Source of the DNA: Macrolepiota albuminosa
Lineage: Eukaryota; Basidiomycota; Agaricomycetes; Agaricales; Agaricaceae
Direction: 5' to 3'
DNA: 64,000 bases
Assembly: GCA_027475525.1 (NCBI GenBank)
Contig: JAMWFC010000051.1
Coordinates: 2,183,205-2,247,204 of the forward strand
Shown here: positions 27,340 to 38,753 of the stretch, in pieces
Layout of the letters: each line of letters starts with the position of its first letter
Position numbering within the stretch: the stretch's first letter is position 1
Position numbers and translations under genes: made by a program
Notes under the pieces: generated by a model
What the model was told of the DNA's origin: nothing
The model's database searches: none
What the model saw: only the letters and a program-made list of their open reading frames with translations

Positions 27340-28237
27340 ATGGAACAATACTTTCCAGTCATCTCTAAAGCCTCAAACCTTCGTAAAAAATCTGAAGAGA
27401 AGGTGAAGAAGCAGGTCGATGCGAGGTATAGGCCGTACCCTTCAAAAAACGGCCAGGAAACCTTGTGAGTCTTATCGGCCCTTGTTTGGATTTCGACAAA
27501 ACTGAAAAATGGACTGGAAGCTCTCAGTTTAGGGAGAAAATACAGAAAAGTGACACTAAAGCATCGTCTTCGGCTTTAACCAAATTCGTCTTGGCCACTC
27601 TAGCAGACGAATCCAACCCGATCACACACTCTGATATCAGGGAACGTTCAGGCGCGTACATATGGAGGTGGTTTGCATGGGTCTGACCTTGACTGTGCAG
27701 ATCATGTTGTATCTATTGCAACCGGACACCAAGTTGCGGACAAGCCACTGGATCGAGGGTTGTATATGAAAGATCGGGAACGTAAACTGGCTGATCAACG
27801 CGAGGTCAAGTTAAAAACTAACGAAGGTCAAGTCTTCAGTAACGTTCGCGTTTACATCAATGGCTTCTTAGAAAACACGACGGACCTAGAGATGAAAAGA
27901 ATCGTTACCCAGGCCGGAGGTGTTATATTGTATCTCCCACTTCCTGAAGATTAAAGCCATTGACCGACTCATGAAACACAGACCTACTTCTTCCGGGTGC
28001 ACACACATCATAACTTCAATGCAATTGAGTGGATCAAAAACGCAGAAACTTCTTACAACAAACTCGCGGATTAAAGTTCATGTCGTTAAACCCGAATGGG
28101 TTTTCGACAGTATTCAAGCTGGGAAGAGACTATCTGAGAGAAAATACGCAATCATCAAGAACTCAACCATGAAGACATTACTAAACACAAATAACGAAAG
28201 AGCTTTAAGCGAACGACAAGTCAAGGTAGATGATTAG
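27340..28237 (+). CDS. BRCT-domain protein (REV1-like N-terminal module, no polymerase)
   Basis: Starts EQYFPVISKASNLRKKSEEK after ATG 27340; an intron follows at about 27463. The C-terminal part is one BRCT domain: QVFSNVRVYINGFLENTTDL, EMKRIVTQAGG, then TSSGCTHIITSMQLSGSKTQ and VHVVKPEWVFDSIQAGKRL. The order VYINGF...THII...VKPEWVFDSI is closest to the BRCT of REV1, but the frame ends 45 residues later and no Y-family polymerase follows. It may bind phosphoproteins or DNA in repair. About 240 residues; the exact exon set between 27463 and 27700 is uncertain. Confidence 0.7.
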
Positions 28238-28939
28238 TTAGTTATCCTAATGGCTTGTGTTTTTTCTGTATAACGAAATCGTCAGTTTGTACGTCGTCTG
28301 TCAGTTTGTTGACGCTCATCAATGTGCTCTCTTTAAGACCTGAAGGTGCCATGCGTTAACAAAAACATAACCACATGGAATCCAGTTAAGAAACGCAGTC
28401 GGTCTCAAGGTTAGGCATCAAACGAGTTTTCCTCGAATATTCACAAATATTATAGTTAGCTAATGATTATTAGTTTAATCCTGGACATTATCATCGAGCA
28501 GTCAAGCCTTCTACTTAGTTCCTCCCCTCCATCACACGTATCAACTCAATCCTTCTTTACACTACCATGAATGAATTTGAAGCATGAAATCTGGCAAAAA
28601 TATCATCAGTAAATCTTTCAGGATATACTAGAAAAACAAAAGGATCAGGACCCTCAAGCGTATATAGAGAGCCAGGGAAGTTGTCGTCGTAGCACAAGAA
28701 TGTACTTGGCCTGGTGCACAGCTTGATATCATCATGTAAAGAACATGAAAAGATACTCACCCCTCGAACAAGGACGAAGAGATGAGATGTTCAGAAAAAA
28801 AAGAGCCTTTATATAGCAGCAATATTTTCGCACACCCACGGTCAGAACGTGATGCATTGATGTTGGACGTGTCTCATGTGTCGAGCGCGTTCCACTCATG
28901 CTTGTGTAGTTCACGCTGGTTGACCTCTTTCTTATTCCA
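28238..28939. other. intergenic with no convincing gene
   Basis: About 700 bp between the BRCT gene and EFR3, AT-rich near 28240-28480. Small minus-strand frames exist (28557-28760, 28732-28914) but lack recognisable domains or a clear start. Promoter of EFR3 presumably lies in the right half. Confidence 0.45.
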
Positions 28940-31900
28940 ATGCATCATCTCTTCACTCCACATCATGTCCAGCTTCTCAACTCGTGCTATCCTCCTGCCT
29001 CCGCCCTCTTGACTGCAGGCCCCGAGTATTCCCCGAACTCACAAGAACTCAGCCGTCTTTCATATTACGCGTCTGCCTGTCTCCTCACCAGCACAATGCT
29101 ACCCCTGATTCTTGTTTAGATCTAATAATCCTTCAAAATTAACTAAGGTTGGATCTGAAATTGAGAAAAGAGTGAGGCACGAGGCACGGAAAGCTCGTGC
29201 TGGCAACATTCGAACTAGAGCGTGTGTATAGCTTCAACCTCATTTCTTTCGTGATTCATGTGTGTACAGCTCCCTTTTGATATCATTATCAATTTTACGA
29301 GCGCTTGCCACGGAGTGTCGTCGGGACATAGCTCTTCTTTCTCCCTCGCTCGTAGCATGCGTAGATGTAACGATGGAAGCGATTCCAACTGACTTGGAGG
29401 TTGTCGCAAGAGCAGCTAGCGTCGTATGTGTCCAATGACGATACTTTTTTCCGTTCTTATCCATCCCTAGTTCACGTCTTGGACTATATATACAGATGGC
29501 CACCTAGTTGGGACTGACAGTACCCTAACTAAAGATTATCTATCAGCCCTCAGCCGTTTTGCAGCCCTCAGTCGTTCTGTCTTGGCCGACCATGAAGTCC
29601 GAAACCGGTCAGATGCGCTATGTTCATCTTGTGGCACGTTAACTGAAGCTTTCTCTAGTACGCGTTTAATTGGCTTCGCCGCTCTCTTCGGCGCTTTGAA
29701 TTCAAAAGCTCTATATCATGATCCTACCCAGTTTAAAAGACAAGTATCCATAATAATGCGACCCATTCTCGTCACCCTCTTTGAAACCGGGATAAATAAC
29801 TTGGATCAGCAGTAAGGCGTTGATTACACCGACTCATTTCTCTTTCTCATCGCAGTCGACCACTGACAGGGCCACTGCCGTAAAGGAGACGCCTTCGTCC
29901 CCGTACTTAGCGGAGTTCCAGACCCGACCTGCAATTGAGCAACGTGCTGCCTCGATTCATCTGCATATCGATGGAGACAAGGGTCCGTCCATGGCGGACG
30001 TTTCCAATGCTGCATTAAGCGCACTATACTCTCTGGCTGGTCATGCCAATGGTGCGCAATTAGGATTCGTCATGCATTCGGCTTTCGATAGCATCAATGA
30101 CGCCCAGGCCTGGAGTGACGTCTCCCATTGTTGTTGGATATCACAGAAGATGGCTGAGTGGGCTCAATATCAGTATAGGTTTGCCGTACCAACATGGCTG
30201 GTCGAGCGGCTTTGCAAAATTCACGACGTTCCGTCAGCTGCTGATTATCATTCCACCGTCGCAGAAATGGCAACCGCGATCTTCAATTCACCCGTCCCGC
30301 TGGTGAACTTGTCCACATCGGATATCACATCGAGCCTTGTAACCCTACTCCTACGTCGTGTAGAGACTGATCCAGATGACGCCATCCTTCCAAGGTTGAT
30401 TAGTTGTTTGTCTTCTCTTGGACGCCACGTCTATTATTCAGATCAGATTCAAGACCTTGCTGTGAGTCTCTAGTAACTACGTATGAACTGTACTGAATTA
30501 AGGGTTAGGGTGAAATAATTCACCACATCACAGTCGTAGAAGCTCGTGGAGTTATTAGCCAGGGAAGGTCTGGTTCGGCGTTTAGCAGAACACAGGCGGT
30601 ACGATGTTTGCTTGCTGCACTTTTTGGCCTCATCCAGGGCGCAGACATGGGAAAATCGGTGGAAAAGCTAGATGTAGTTTGCCCTTCTCATGGATTAACA
30701 TCTGCCGAAGGCTTTAAGCAGGTCGGCCATGGGCGTGTATCAAGGAGAACGCCAATATCACCAGACGTGTGGCAGGATACCATCAGTCTACTATGCGACA
30801 GCGATTATGCTATACGTGCCGATTATGCCGATGCTCTAATGTTCTATCTTGCAGAAGAAATGCCTAAACATGGTGACAATAATGGGGAAGGTGGAAAACG
30901 ATTAAACGGCATTGCCACTGGACCGTTGACCCATGCTGTAAAGCTAAACATCTTGCTTCATTCTGGAAACCACGGTACAAAGTTTCTTCACGCTGTTCAC
31001 GCCTATCTCTACATTCTCGCTACTTCCTCTCACCTGAAGCTCCTCTCAGAATCTTCCAGGTCCGCCTCTCATTCGACTCTGAACGACCCGTCACAACCCA
31101 AGGCGACTCAATATCCAGAAGATGAAAATCTTCCAGGTCCGCCTCTCATTCGACTCTGAACGACCCGTCACAACCCAAGGCGACTCAATATCCAGAAGAT
31201 GAAGTGAAGTTCCGAATCCAGAATTTCAAATCCATGTCAATGGACGGCGCTCGTTTTCAATGCAACAAAGTCCAAGGGAGAAAAAGGCTTCAGCTGTGCA
31301 ACGGTTACTGGAGCAGAGTTCATCGACTCTGGCGTCGGCATCGGCGTCCCTATCAGATTATGGTCTCATTCTCAACGTCCTCACAACGATACACGAGGAA
31401 TTTCCTGTCCGGGGTTTGTTGACGGGTGTCCCAATGTTAGTTGCGTTGGATTCAGTAGTGGCGAATTCTGCCAATATCACTGTGATTCAACGTGTTGATG
31501 CAATTAACGAAGTCATTGCTCGGGTGTGGTTGCTCCTTGGATTAGTATGGAGCGCTACAGAGCTAGTACAGTTAGCAGAAGCTGTTTGTGGATTTCTTGA
31601 TTTCGTTCCATAAGTTTTGAAATTTTTTGCAGGCGCTAGCATCAACACCGAACATCTTGCCAAAGACTAAACGCAACGATCTTTCAGCCCAAATCCATCC
31701 TCACAATCCTCTAGAGTTTCCTCCAGCTCCACAGTCAAATGTCGAACGGAAAAGCGTCAACGTTGATACTGCTATCAATATTTTGACAAACAGTCCTTCT
31801 GTTCACGAGGCTACTGGTCTGGATCGAGAAGGCCTTCTCCAAAGATTTACGTCGCCATGGACACCTGACGAAGCGCTGAAGAACTGTTGAGTGCCGTTTT

Positions 31901-32364
31901 ATTTCTCGAGTGGGTTTCACTCAAATCCAATGACAGCAGTCGAGCGGTCGTCTTCATTCGACAACACACTCCGGGGAGACGGGCTTGCTCCTCTTCTCAA
32001 GATTTCTCCAGCCCTCATGCACAATGAAAACATTTCACAGCAAAGTCTGGCACGCTCGACCCGAGGAGTGGGCGTTGCCGATCTGAGGGGTGCTCTTGAA
32101 GGCCGTAACAGTATGTCGAACCCGGTACTGGCGCGACCAGCTTCGATATCAACCTTTGAACACGCTTCCTCGACGGTGGAGGGGGGAATTCTTAGACTCA
32201 CGGAAACTCGTTCAAGATCAAGATCAAGAAACCAGAAGCGTCCTTCGGCCCGCGGAGCTGATGAAGTTAGGGACGTGCTAAGTAAACTGGGCATTGGTGG
32301 AAAACAGAACGGGAGCCTCCTCAAGGCATCCTTTCCTGCAATACCAAAACCGAATTCACGGTAA
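28940..32364 (+). CDS. EFR3: EFR3-like plasma-membrane anchor of PI4-kinase Stt4
   Basis: Palmitoylated scaffold that tethers the Stt4 PI4-kinase complex to the plasma membrane. The first exon is HHLFTPHHVQLLNSCYPPAS after ATG 28940, with Cys near the N-terminus, followed by SPNSQELSRLSYYAS. Small exons then give EARKARAGNIRTRA, SLLISLSILRALATECRRDI, TDLEVVARAASV and FTSWTIYTDGHLVG. Further exons give RNRSRLIGFAALFGA and VHCCWISQ-like HEAT blocks. The C-terminus ends VRDVLSKLGIGGKQNGSLLK. Duplication C (31050-31203) plus a 5-bp tandem insertion (31204-31208) break the frame; without both, PEDEVPNPEFQIHVNGRRSF reads through. The tail from 31900 is Ser-rich. Confidence 0.85.
31050..31203. repeat. 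77-bp perfect tandem duplication C
   Basis: Two exact 77-bp copies in the EFR3 coding region. It is immediately followed by a 5-bp tandem repeat (GAAGTGAAGT), so the total frame disturbance is 82 bp. Confidence 0.97.
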
Positions 32365-32597
32365 ACCTCCCTCCTTATCTTTTTCATTCTATGTTAACTC
32401 TGCCAATAGTGCACCCCCTTACAAGCCATAGCGGCATGTGATTCTTCTGCTTGTGTGCAGGGTATTTCTCATCTTTAATCCGACATGGACTTACTTTGGT
32501 CTGTCCTCCTTATACTAGCGGATATCTTTTATATGTAATATGTCTGTATGTAAGAACAACACGGTTGCAGCATCTCCCAGTTCGGATAACGCATTCC

Positions 32598-35390
32598 CTA
32601 TCGCCGTGGTTGTCGACTGGCAGACACAATCTTTCGCTTTGCCTCCTCGTGTAAATTTGCCCAATAGGCAATCTCCTGTTGGGACTTCGGGTGGACTGAC
32701 AAAGTGTCTTTCTATACAGAAGAATCATTTTACTGATAAGCAGGATATGCAGCATTACTTGAGAATTGACATACACTCAATCCCTGTAGCATTGACTCGT
32801 AGATTGACGATAAAGCTGTGACCTTTTTCACGACGTCACTGATAGAACTCGTATGTCGCAAAATTAGCTTTGTTAGTTCTTGTCGTAAACGAAGGAGACT
32901 GCTCGAGCCCTTCTTTAACCTCGGTACAAGTGTCGCAAAATTAGCTTTGTTAGTTCTTGTCGTAAACGAAGGAGACTGCTCGAGCCCTTCTTTAACCTCG
33001 GTACAAGTAAAAATGTCCAACACCTACTTTGCAAAAATCATGGTCTCTTCCTCCTGCTCTGTCAATTGTATGAATGAGCTGAACATAGCAGTGTAACGTT
33101 TACAGATCTGGTAATCGTTTTGTGAAAATTGTAAGTGGAAGAAAGAGTCGCAGGACTTGCATTGGACACGCCTGCATCAGTTGTAGGATAGCACGGCTAA
33201 AATACCTGAGCTGCCGCCCTCCGCGAGCTTCTTCAGAGCGTCCGCATTCTCTGTCATCACCTTTTGGAATACGGGCCACATCTGTAGTCTGAGGCCGAAA
33301 ACGTAGGATTCTACAGGAGGACAAACGCGCTTTTGCACTTCGACGACAACATCTTCCATTAGACGAATCATTGTGAGGAGAGGAATGGCAGGAGGTACTG
33401 GGTCGAGAGCTGACTTGAGGAACGACTGAGGCAGTTATAATGAGTATATGCTTTGTCTACAGCAAAAGAAAGAAAAGCGAATTGCCTCGCAATATGCCAT
33501 GACAGGATCCATGACCTGTTTCCACAACGCATCTGTGCTGGCTTGCTCTTCCTTGCTTGCCGCCTCGGCAGCAACGAGGGCGTTTATGATACCACCAGAC
33601 ATAGTACGTTGGCCGCCGTAATCCGATCCGGTCATTGACTTTTGCTCAGCAAAAGTTGCTCTATCTGGTGACCGTAGAGAAGACGGGGATAATATCGAAT
33701 TCGAACTCTCTTTAGTGGGTAGAGAGGGCTCGACAGAGAAGAATGTCTTGACGAAAGTGTACTCGGCAGTTGCGTTATCCATGAAAACGAGTAGCAGTGA
33801 ACGAAGTAGTGCCTCGATGGGTTCTTTCTTGAAGTGTACTCGGCAGTTGCGTTATCCATGAAAACGAGTAGCAGTGAACGAAGTAGTGCCTCGATGGGTT
33901 CTTTCTTGTTCCGAGTTCAGTCGAGTGGCGGTCCTTAGAATTGGGGAACATACATGAGATTTATCATCGGCCATGTATGCCAATGTGACACCAGGCCCTA
34001 CTATTTTTGCATATGCGAGGCGCTCGAGGTCTACTTGGAGATCTTTTTCTTGTTCGCTGGCCACGATGGTCTCGTGCTTCTCGATAAAACGAGCCTGGAG
34101 AGCTGTATATAAGCATTCAAAGAGAAGGATAAACGATGAAGTACCTTGATCCACGATAAACTTCGAATGTACCTCCGAAAACCAGTCTCGTAGTATACAC
34201 GCGCCGCACCGACGTACGACCTCTGTATCTCATGCGCTACATTAGGTGCTTGCCGTTGTAAGAATGCAAAGAGTCCGTTGTACTTCAGCAGGACGGACGT
34301 CTGTATGACTTGCATATTTGTGGTGACATTACTGCGAATAGGCCGGAACAGCGCAAGGAAGAATCCTCGTATCTTTGTAGCTGCCTGTAATGTCCATTTG
34401 AAGGAATGCTGCGAATAGGCCGGAACAGCGCAAGGAAGAATCCTCGTATCTTTGTAGCTGCCTGTAATGTCCATTTGAAGGAATGTCAAGCGAGAAAAGA
34501 AGGGGGTCAGCCACACCACTATCCGTAATCCTTCAGCAACCTCTGCTAGATCTCGTGCAGCCTTGACCCGAGAGCGCGCTTTGATCGTCACCAGACGCCG
34601 CTCGAAATCTTCTATCCCTTCTATCCAGGGTTCTCTCACTTGCGAGTCTAAGATTAGAGTTGCCAACGCAGGGGGTATAGTGATGTCTGCAAGGAGACTG
34701 GATAGATTGTGCTCGATTTTCTGGGGGGGACACGACTCAGACAAGCAGGGGGTATAGTGATGTCTGCAAGGAGACTGGATAGATTGTGCTCGATTTTCTG
34801 GGGGGGACACGACTCAGACAAGGAAGACCGCGTATGAGAAGAAGTCGAACTCGCCCTTCGAGATTTGAGCCTGTTCTCAATTGCTTTGCTCCTGTCCTGC
34901 AGCTCCGATATCTGCCCAGATACTGCTGAAAGATCTTTCTTGAATGTAGACAAGAATGACTCGAGCGAGTCGAGGAGGTTTACGCTCGTCTTGAAAGTAG
35001 TTGTTATTCGTTTGAGATAAAGTGGGCTGGGGTTTGGTCATACCTGGACTTGGTCGTGGAGCTGGAGAAAGTCATGCACCCGCCTGCGGTCTGGTTTGAT
35101 TAGTGTCAAGGACATTCGCAAGAGACTTGGTCGTGGAGCTGGAGAAAGTCATGCACCCGCCTGCGGTCTGGTTTGATTAGTGTCAAGGACATTCGCAAGA
35201 TGTGGGTGGGACTTGCATGAACTACAGGCTCCACAGAATACGCCGAGGGCTGGTGGGAAATCAAGGGTTCGGAAAGTGCAGCATTTGGTGAAGTCATTAC
35301 AGAGTATTGGTAAACGCGTGTTCCATTGATGGATTTGTGCATCGCCTTACCCGGGCCGACTCTATAATGATCAAGCAAGACATCGTTCAT
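32598..35390 (-). CDS. VPS52: VPS52, GARP/EARP tethering complex subunit
   Basis: Subunit of the GARP complex, which tethers endosome-derived vesicles at the trans-Golgi. Conserved blocks in order: LHDQVQTSVNLLDSLESFLS, KKDLSAVSGQISELQDRSKA, KIEHNLSSLLADITIPPALA, AEGLRIVAATKIRGFFLALF, QTSVLLKYNGLFAFLQRQAP, YVGAARVYYETGFRRYIRSL, LLRSLLLVFMDNATAEYTFV, KRVCPPVESYVFGLRLQMWP, and a C-terminus near EIAYWANLHEEAKRKIVSAS. The N-terminal start is uncertain (35390 preferred). Five 77-bp duplications (D-H) fall in this gene; removing one copy of D, E, F and G gives clean frames and introns, for example a 55-bp intron just before AATKIRG. Confidence 0.85.
32854..33008. repeat. 77-bp perfect tandem duplication D
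   Basis: Offset 77, 78 matches. In VPS52 near the C-terminus, across an intron acceptor and the exon SSLLRLRQELTKLILRH. Confidence 0.97.
33755..33908. repeat. 77-bp perfect tandem duplication E
   Basis: Two exact 77-bp copies inside the VPS52 exon encoding PIEALLRSLLLVFMDNATAE; the duplicate shifts the frame. Confidence 0.97.
34332..34485. repeat. 77-bp perfect tandem duplication F
   Basis: Two exact 77-bp copies across a VPS52 intron 3' end and exon. With one copy the junction reads LRIV|AATKIRGFFLALF, as expected for the family. Confidence 0.97.
34668..34822. repeat. 77-bp perfect tandem duplication G
   Basis: Offset 77, 78 matches. In VPS52, exon SSLLADITIPPA; the single-copy form continues into LATLILDSQVREPW. 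Confidence 0.97.
35047..35200. repeat. 77-bp perfect tandem duplication H
   Basis: Two exact 77-bp copies in the 5' part of VPS52, covering the exon encoding RRRVHDFLQLHDQ. Confidence 0.97.
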
Positions 35391-35426
35391 ATTATGAGCT
35401 CAGGAAAAATATCCACATGAGAGCTA

Positions 35427-37296
35427 TTAAACTAATGCGTAGTTCACGGTAGAATTCTCACTGCCTGCCGTCTGAATTTCATCATCAGGAGCATCACTTT
35501 CGTCCCCAAGTACGTCAAAAATTTCCCAGTTAAGCCCAGGTGGGTTTTCAATGCGTTTTGCTAAGACTCATCACTTTCGTCCCCAAGTACGTCAAAAATT
35601 TCCCAGTTAAGCCCAGGTGGGTTTTCAATGCGTTTTGCTAAGACTCGAGAGATCCGGGTGTTTGGCCTGGGAAGCCTTTATCCAACGCTTGCTAATCATC
35701 CAGGAGGCCACGCGTTCTGGTGGGAGCGAAAATTCTTTAGGAGGCCCAGCACAGCGTTCCTTCTTCCCTACCCCTCGTTTCGGCATTGAGTATTTGTCTT
35801 GTTTTTCCTCTTCATCTAGGATATCGTAGAAGCGCTTCAACCGGGAACTACGCCACTGATGGGCACGAGTATACAGCATCCCTGGTGGTCGTGAACCATT
35901 GTCATCTTCCGAGTCGTCAGAGGACATGCAGTCCAGTTGTAATGCGCCGTCAAATACCACATGTTCAAGGGCTTCGACTTTCAGTCTCGCTTCAGCCCGA
36001 TTATTGAGTTTCTGGTTGCACTCGGATCAAGTCCACGATATAAGACAGACATTATAGCTTACCAGTTTCTTGCGTGACACATGTCTCGCCCGACGAGCTT
36101 TGATGTCCTCACGTTGCTTGTATTTTTGTGCGTCGTCCGGGTTGTGTTGAGCCTTGAACTTTTGCCTGAGGGTAACGAAGCACGCCTCGAAACATGATTC
36201 GAGATTTTTCTTGCCAAAGTCTTTATCTGGAACATGTTTGTATTTCTTACGCTTTTCCTTAATGTCCGCGAGGATGCGTGTCTTCATGCGGGTATTGTGC
36301 ACGGATTGTTTCGTTGTCTTGTCCCACACGAAACGCACAGGGTCGTCGGGCCCTAGAGTTACACCCTCAACATGGCTGTCAGGCAGTTGTTTGTCGCTAT
36401 CAATCTTCATCATGAGCAAAATGTGCCGACGCATCGCGTGCTATAGGGCACAGTGAGAGCAAGAAGGAAGACAAAGTGATATTACATACGTGAATGGTCA
36501 GACAACGAGTATCATGATGATTGATACGCTTGACGCGATGATTACTGGTAGACGAGCTCTCGGAGCTACTCGCCTCGCCGTCACTGGAAAGTTCTGAGCT
36601 TTGTCTCTTCTTGCCGTGACTGGAAGGGACGGAAAGGTTCTGAGGTTCCTGGTTTGGCTGCACAAAATTGAGATGGGGGGAAGGCGACGGAGTAACTGCA
36701 GAAACGGAGGGTTCTGGATGGGGCGATGCATGAAATCTATTATCATAGACCTGTTGTTGGTTTGAGGAACCCTGAACAAAGGCAGGATATGGATAAGACG
36801 AGTGAGAGACGGGGGAAGTTGGGGTTGCTAGCTGCGGGGGCTGCTGGATGGCCAATGAGGGAGACAAGATCTGCTGTGGGGTCAAAAGGCCAGAGGAACT
36901 GGGAGGAGTCGGGTGGGCATTGTTTGAGGCCCGAAGGGTGATGACTTCTTGGGTGAGCTGCTGGAGTTTTCGCTCCATCTGTGCCTGCTGTTGCGCGTAT
37001 TTGGCCTCCTGTTCGCGCTCCCATTGGAGACGGCGTGTACGCTCGGCCTCCTGTGCATCGCGGGTGGAGGCTACGAAGCGAAGGAGCTCCTGTACAGCCT
37101 GGATGCTCGCTGGATTTGGCTGGCGAGGGGGCGGGGGTGGCGGCTCTGAGACGGCAAGCTCGAGCTCGCTGCGGTGGGGGACATATGGCGGGGGCTGCTG
37201 GGGCTGGAGGGTGTCGTAGGGGACAGGATAGGCTGGGCGTGGGCGGGGCTGGTTGGCATACGGATTCAGCGCATTTGACAGTTCGCTCGAGGGCAT
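35427..37296 (-). CDS. uncharacterised proline-rich coiled-coil protein
   Basis: I do not recognise this family. Residues 1-60 are proline-rich (NPYANQPRPRPAYP, PPPPPPRQPNP). A coiled coil follows at about 65-122 (AQQQAQMERKLQQLTQEV). Next is a Ser/Pro/Gln-rich stretch with a basic cluster GKKRQSSELSSDGEASSSES. The C-terminal half is compact: TLGPDDPVRFVWDKTTKQS, DKDFGKKNLESCFEACFVTL, KARRARHVSRKKL, PPGMLYTRAHQWRSSRLKRF, NPPGLNWEIFDVLGDESD. No membrane segment; nuclear localisation is plausible from the basic runs. Introns near 36000-36065 and 36440-36490. The start at 37296 is preferred; an in-frame ATG at 37326 would lie only 12 bp from the RPN11 ATG. Duplication I breaks the last exon. Confidence 0.6.
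35492..35646. repeat. 77-bp perfect tandem duplication I
   Basis: Offset 77, 78 matches. At the C-terminus of the uncharacterised gene, exon AKRIENPPGLNWEIFDVLGD. Followed directly by GAGAGA; a small extra frame difference remains even with one copy. Confidence 0.97.
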
Positions 37297-37338
37297 ACCG
37301 CTGCCACAACACTCACAAATACTCATTACGCGTCTCTC

Positions 37339-38520
37339 ATGGACCACGACTTTGAAAGCATCATGTCCCAGGCCCAGGCAAGGCAGGCCATCCAGGGTCC
37401 TCGAGGTGACGTCTCCACCCCAGACAAGTACAGTTTTCGTTACAGTTTCCTCACTCTCACTCACCGTCGCGTCTAGTGGCGAGGTCATTCACATCTCATC
37501 CTTGGCCCTCTTGAAGGTTCGCTCTCTTCTCCTCGTCTTCAAAGTCTGCTCAGGCCCTCCAGATGCTCAAACACGGCCGTGCAGGTGTCCCTATGGAGGT
37601 CATGGGTCTCATGCTGGGAGAGTTTGTCGACGAATACACCGTCCAAGTAATCGACGTCTTTGCAATGCCGCAGTCTGGCACCACAGTAACCGTCGAATCC
37701 GTCGATCACGTATTCCAGACAAAGATGGTGGACATGCTCAAGCAAACCGGACGGTGGGTATCTGTCTGATGTTCACTCGACGCGTCTTGATCAGTGTTCC
37801 AGGCCCGAGATGGTTGTCGGATGGTACCATTCACATCCAGGCTTCGGATGTTGGCTCTCGAGCGTCGATATCAATACACAGCAGGTCAGCTTGTTCTTCT
37901 CGTCCGAAGTCGCCTTCTCAACCGATGCATTCCAGTCCTTTGAATCCCTCAATTCCCGTTCTGTCGCAGTCGTCATAGATCCAATACAGTCTGTCAAAGG
38001 CAAAGTCGTCATAGATGCTTTCCGGCTTATCAACCCCAATACTGTCATATCTGGTCGCGAGCCACGGCAAACGACCTCGAACATTGGCCATATCAACAAA
38101 CCCTCTATACAGGCCCTTATCCACGGTCTGAACCGACACTACTATTCGATCGCTGTCAATTATCGCAAAACAGAACTCGAGCAATCAATGTTGATGAATC
38201 TCCATAAGCGAAATTGGACGGAGGGGCTCAAACTCAGGGACTTTCATGTACACAAGGAAGCAAACGAGAAGGCGATCAAGGTAACGTCTCCTTCTATAAT
38301 AATGCATACCTAACTCTGGTCCCTTCTCCAGTCGATGCTCACTTTGTCCGAGGCGTACAACAAATCTGTGCAAGAAGAATCGACTCTGACTCCAGATCAA
38401 CTTAAAACGCGGCACGTTGGCAAGCAGGACCCGAAACGACACTTGGAAGAAGCGGTCGAGAAGGCGATGGGTGACCAGGTCGTCCAAAACCTTGGCACTA
38501 TGCTCCTTGCGGAGCTATAG
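37339..38520 (+). CDS. RPN11: 26S proteasome lid deubiquitinase Rpn11
   Basis: Zn-dependent JAMM/MPN+ isopeptidase that removes ubiquitin chains as substrates enter the 26S proteasome. It starts [20 protein letters not shown] after ATG 37339; the usual N-terminus continues across two short introns into [20 protein letters not shown]. The catalytic motif [17 protein letters not shown] has both His, Ser and Asp of H-x-H-x7-S-x2-D. Then [18 protein letters not shown] and the C-terminal helices ending [13 protein letters not shown]. About 310 residues and six exons, the usual size. It is extremely close to the divergent gene on the other strand. Confidence 0.97.
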
Positions 38521-38753
38521 CATAGGCTTGGTATGTAAGCATAATTATATTTTCTTTCTCATCTGGCCAGAAACGAATATGGAAACGCGGTCCCTCGCCT
38601 TCTAGACAGGGGCGTGGCCTTCTCATGCATCACAAGACCGGTAACGTGTTCGACTCTAAGGATCCAGATTGAATAAAAAAGTGCCTGAGAGTATTTCCGC
38701 CATGTCAACACTGAGCTAGTTTCCCATTCTGAGGCCCCAAACCTTGCTATGTC

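Noticed and set aside
28557..28914. Small minus-strand frames before EFR3
   Set aside because: Short, no domain, no shared splice signals that join them convincingly; left as intergenic.
31917..32387. 156-codon minus-strand frame over the EFR3 tail
   Set aside because: It is the antisense shadow of a Ser/Arg-rich exon whose sense frame ends in the expected EFR3 C-terminus.
31050..35646. Clustered direct repeats as a minisatellite, CRISPR-like or mobile array
   Set aside because: The repeats share no sequence with each other; each is just a local doubling at offset 77. Nothing like a common unit, spacer or terminal repeat is present.
36743..37312. Long proline/cysteine-rich frames antisense to and alongside the uncharacterised gene
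   Set aside because: They are frame shadows of the GC-rich proline-coding region; the other frame has a coiled coil and family-like C-terminal domain.
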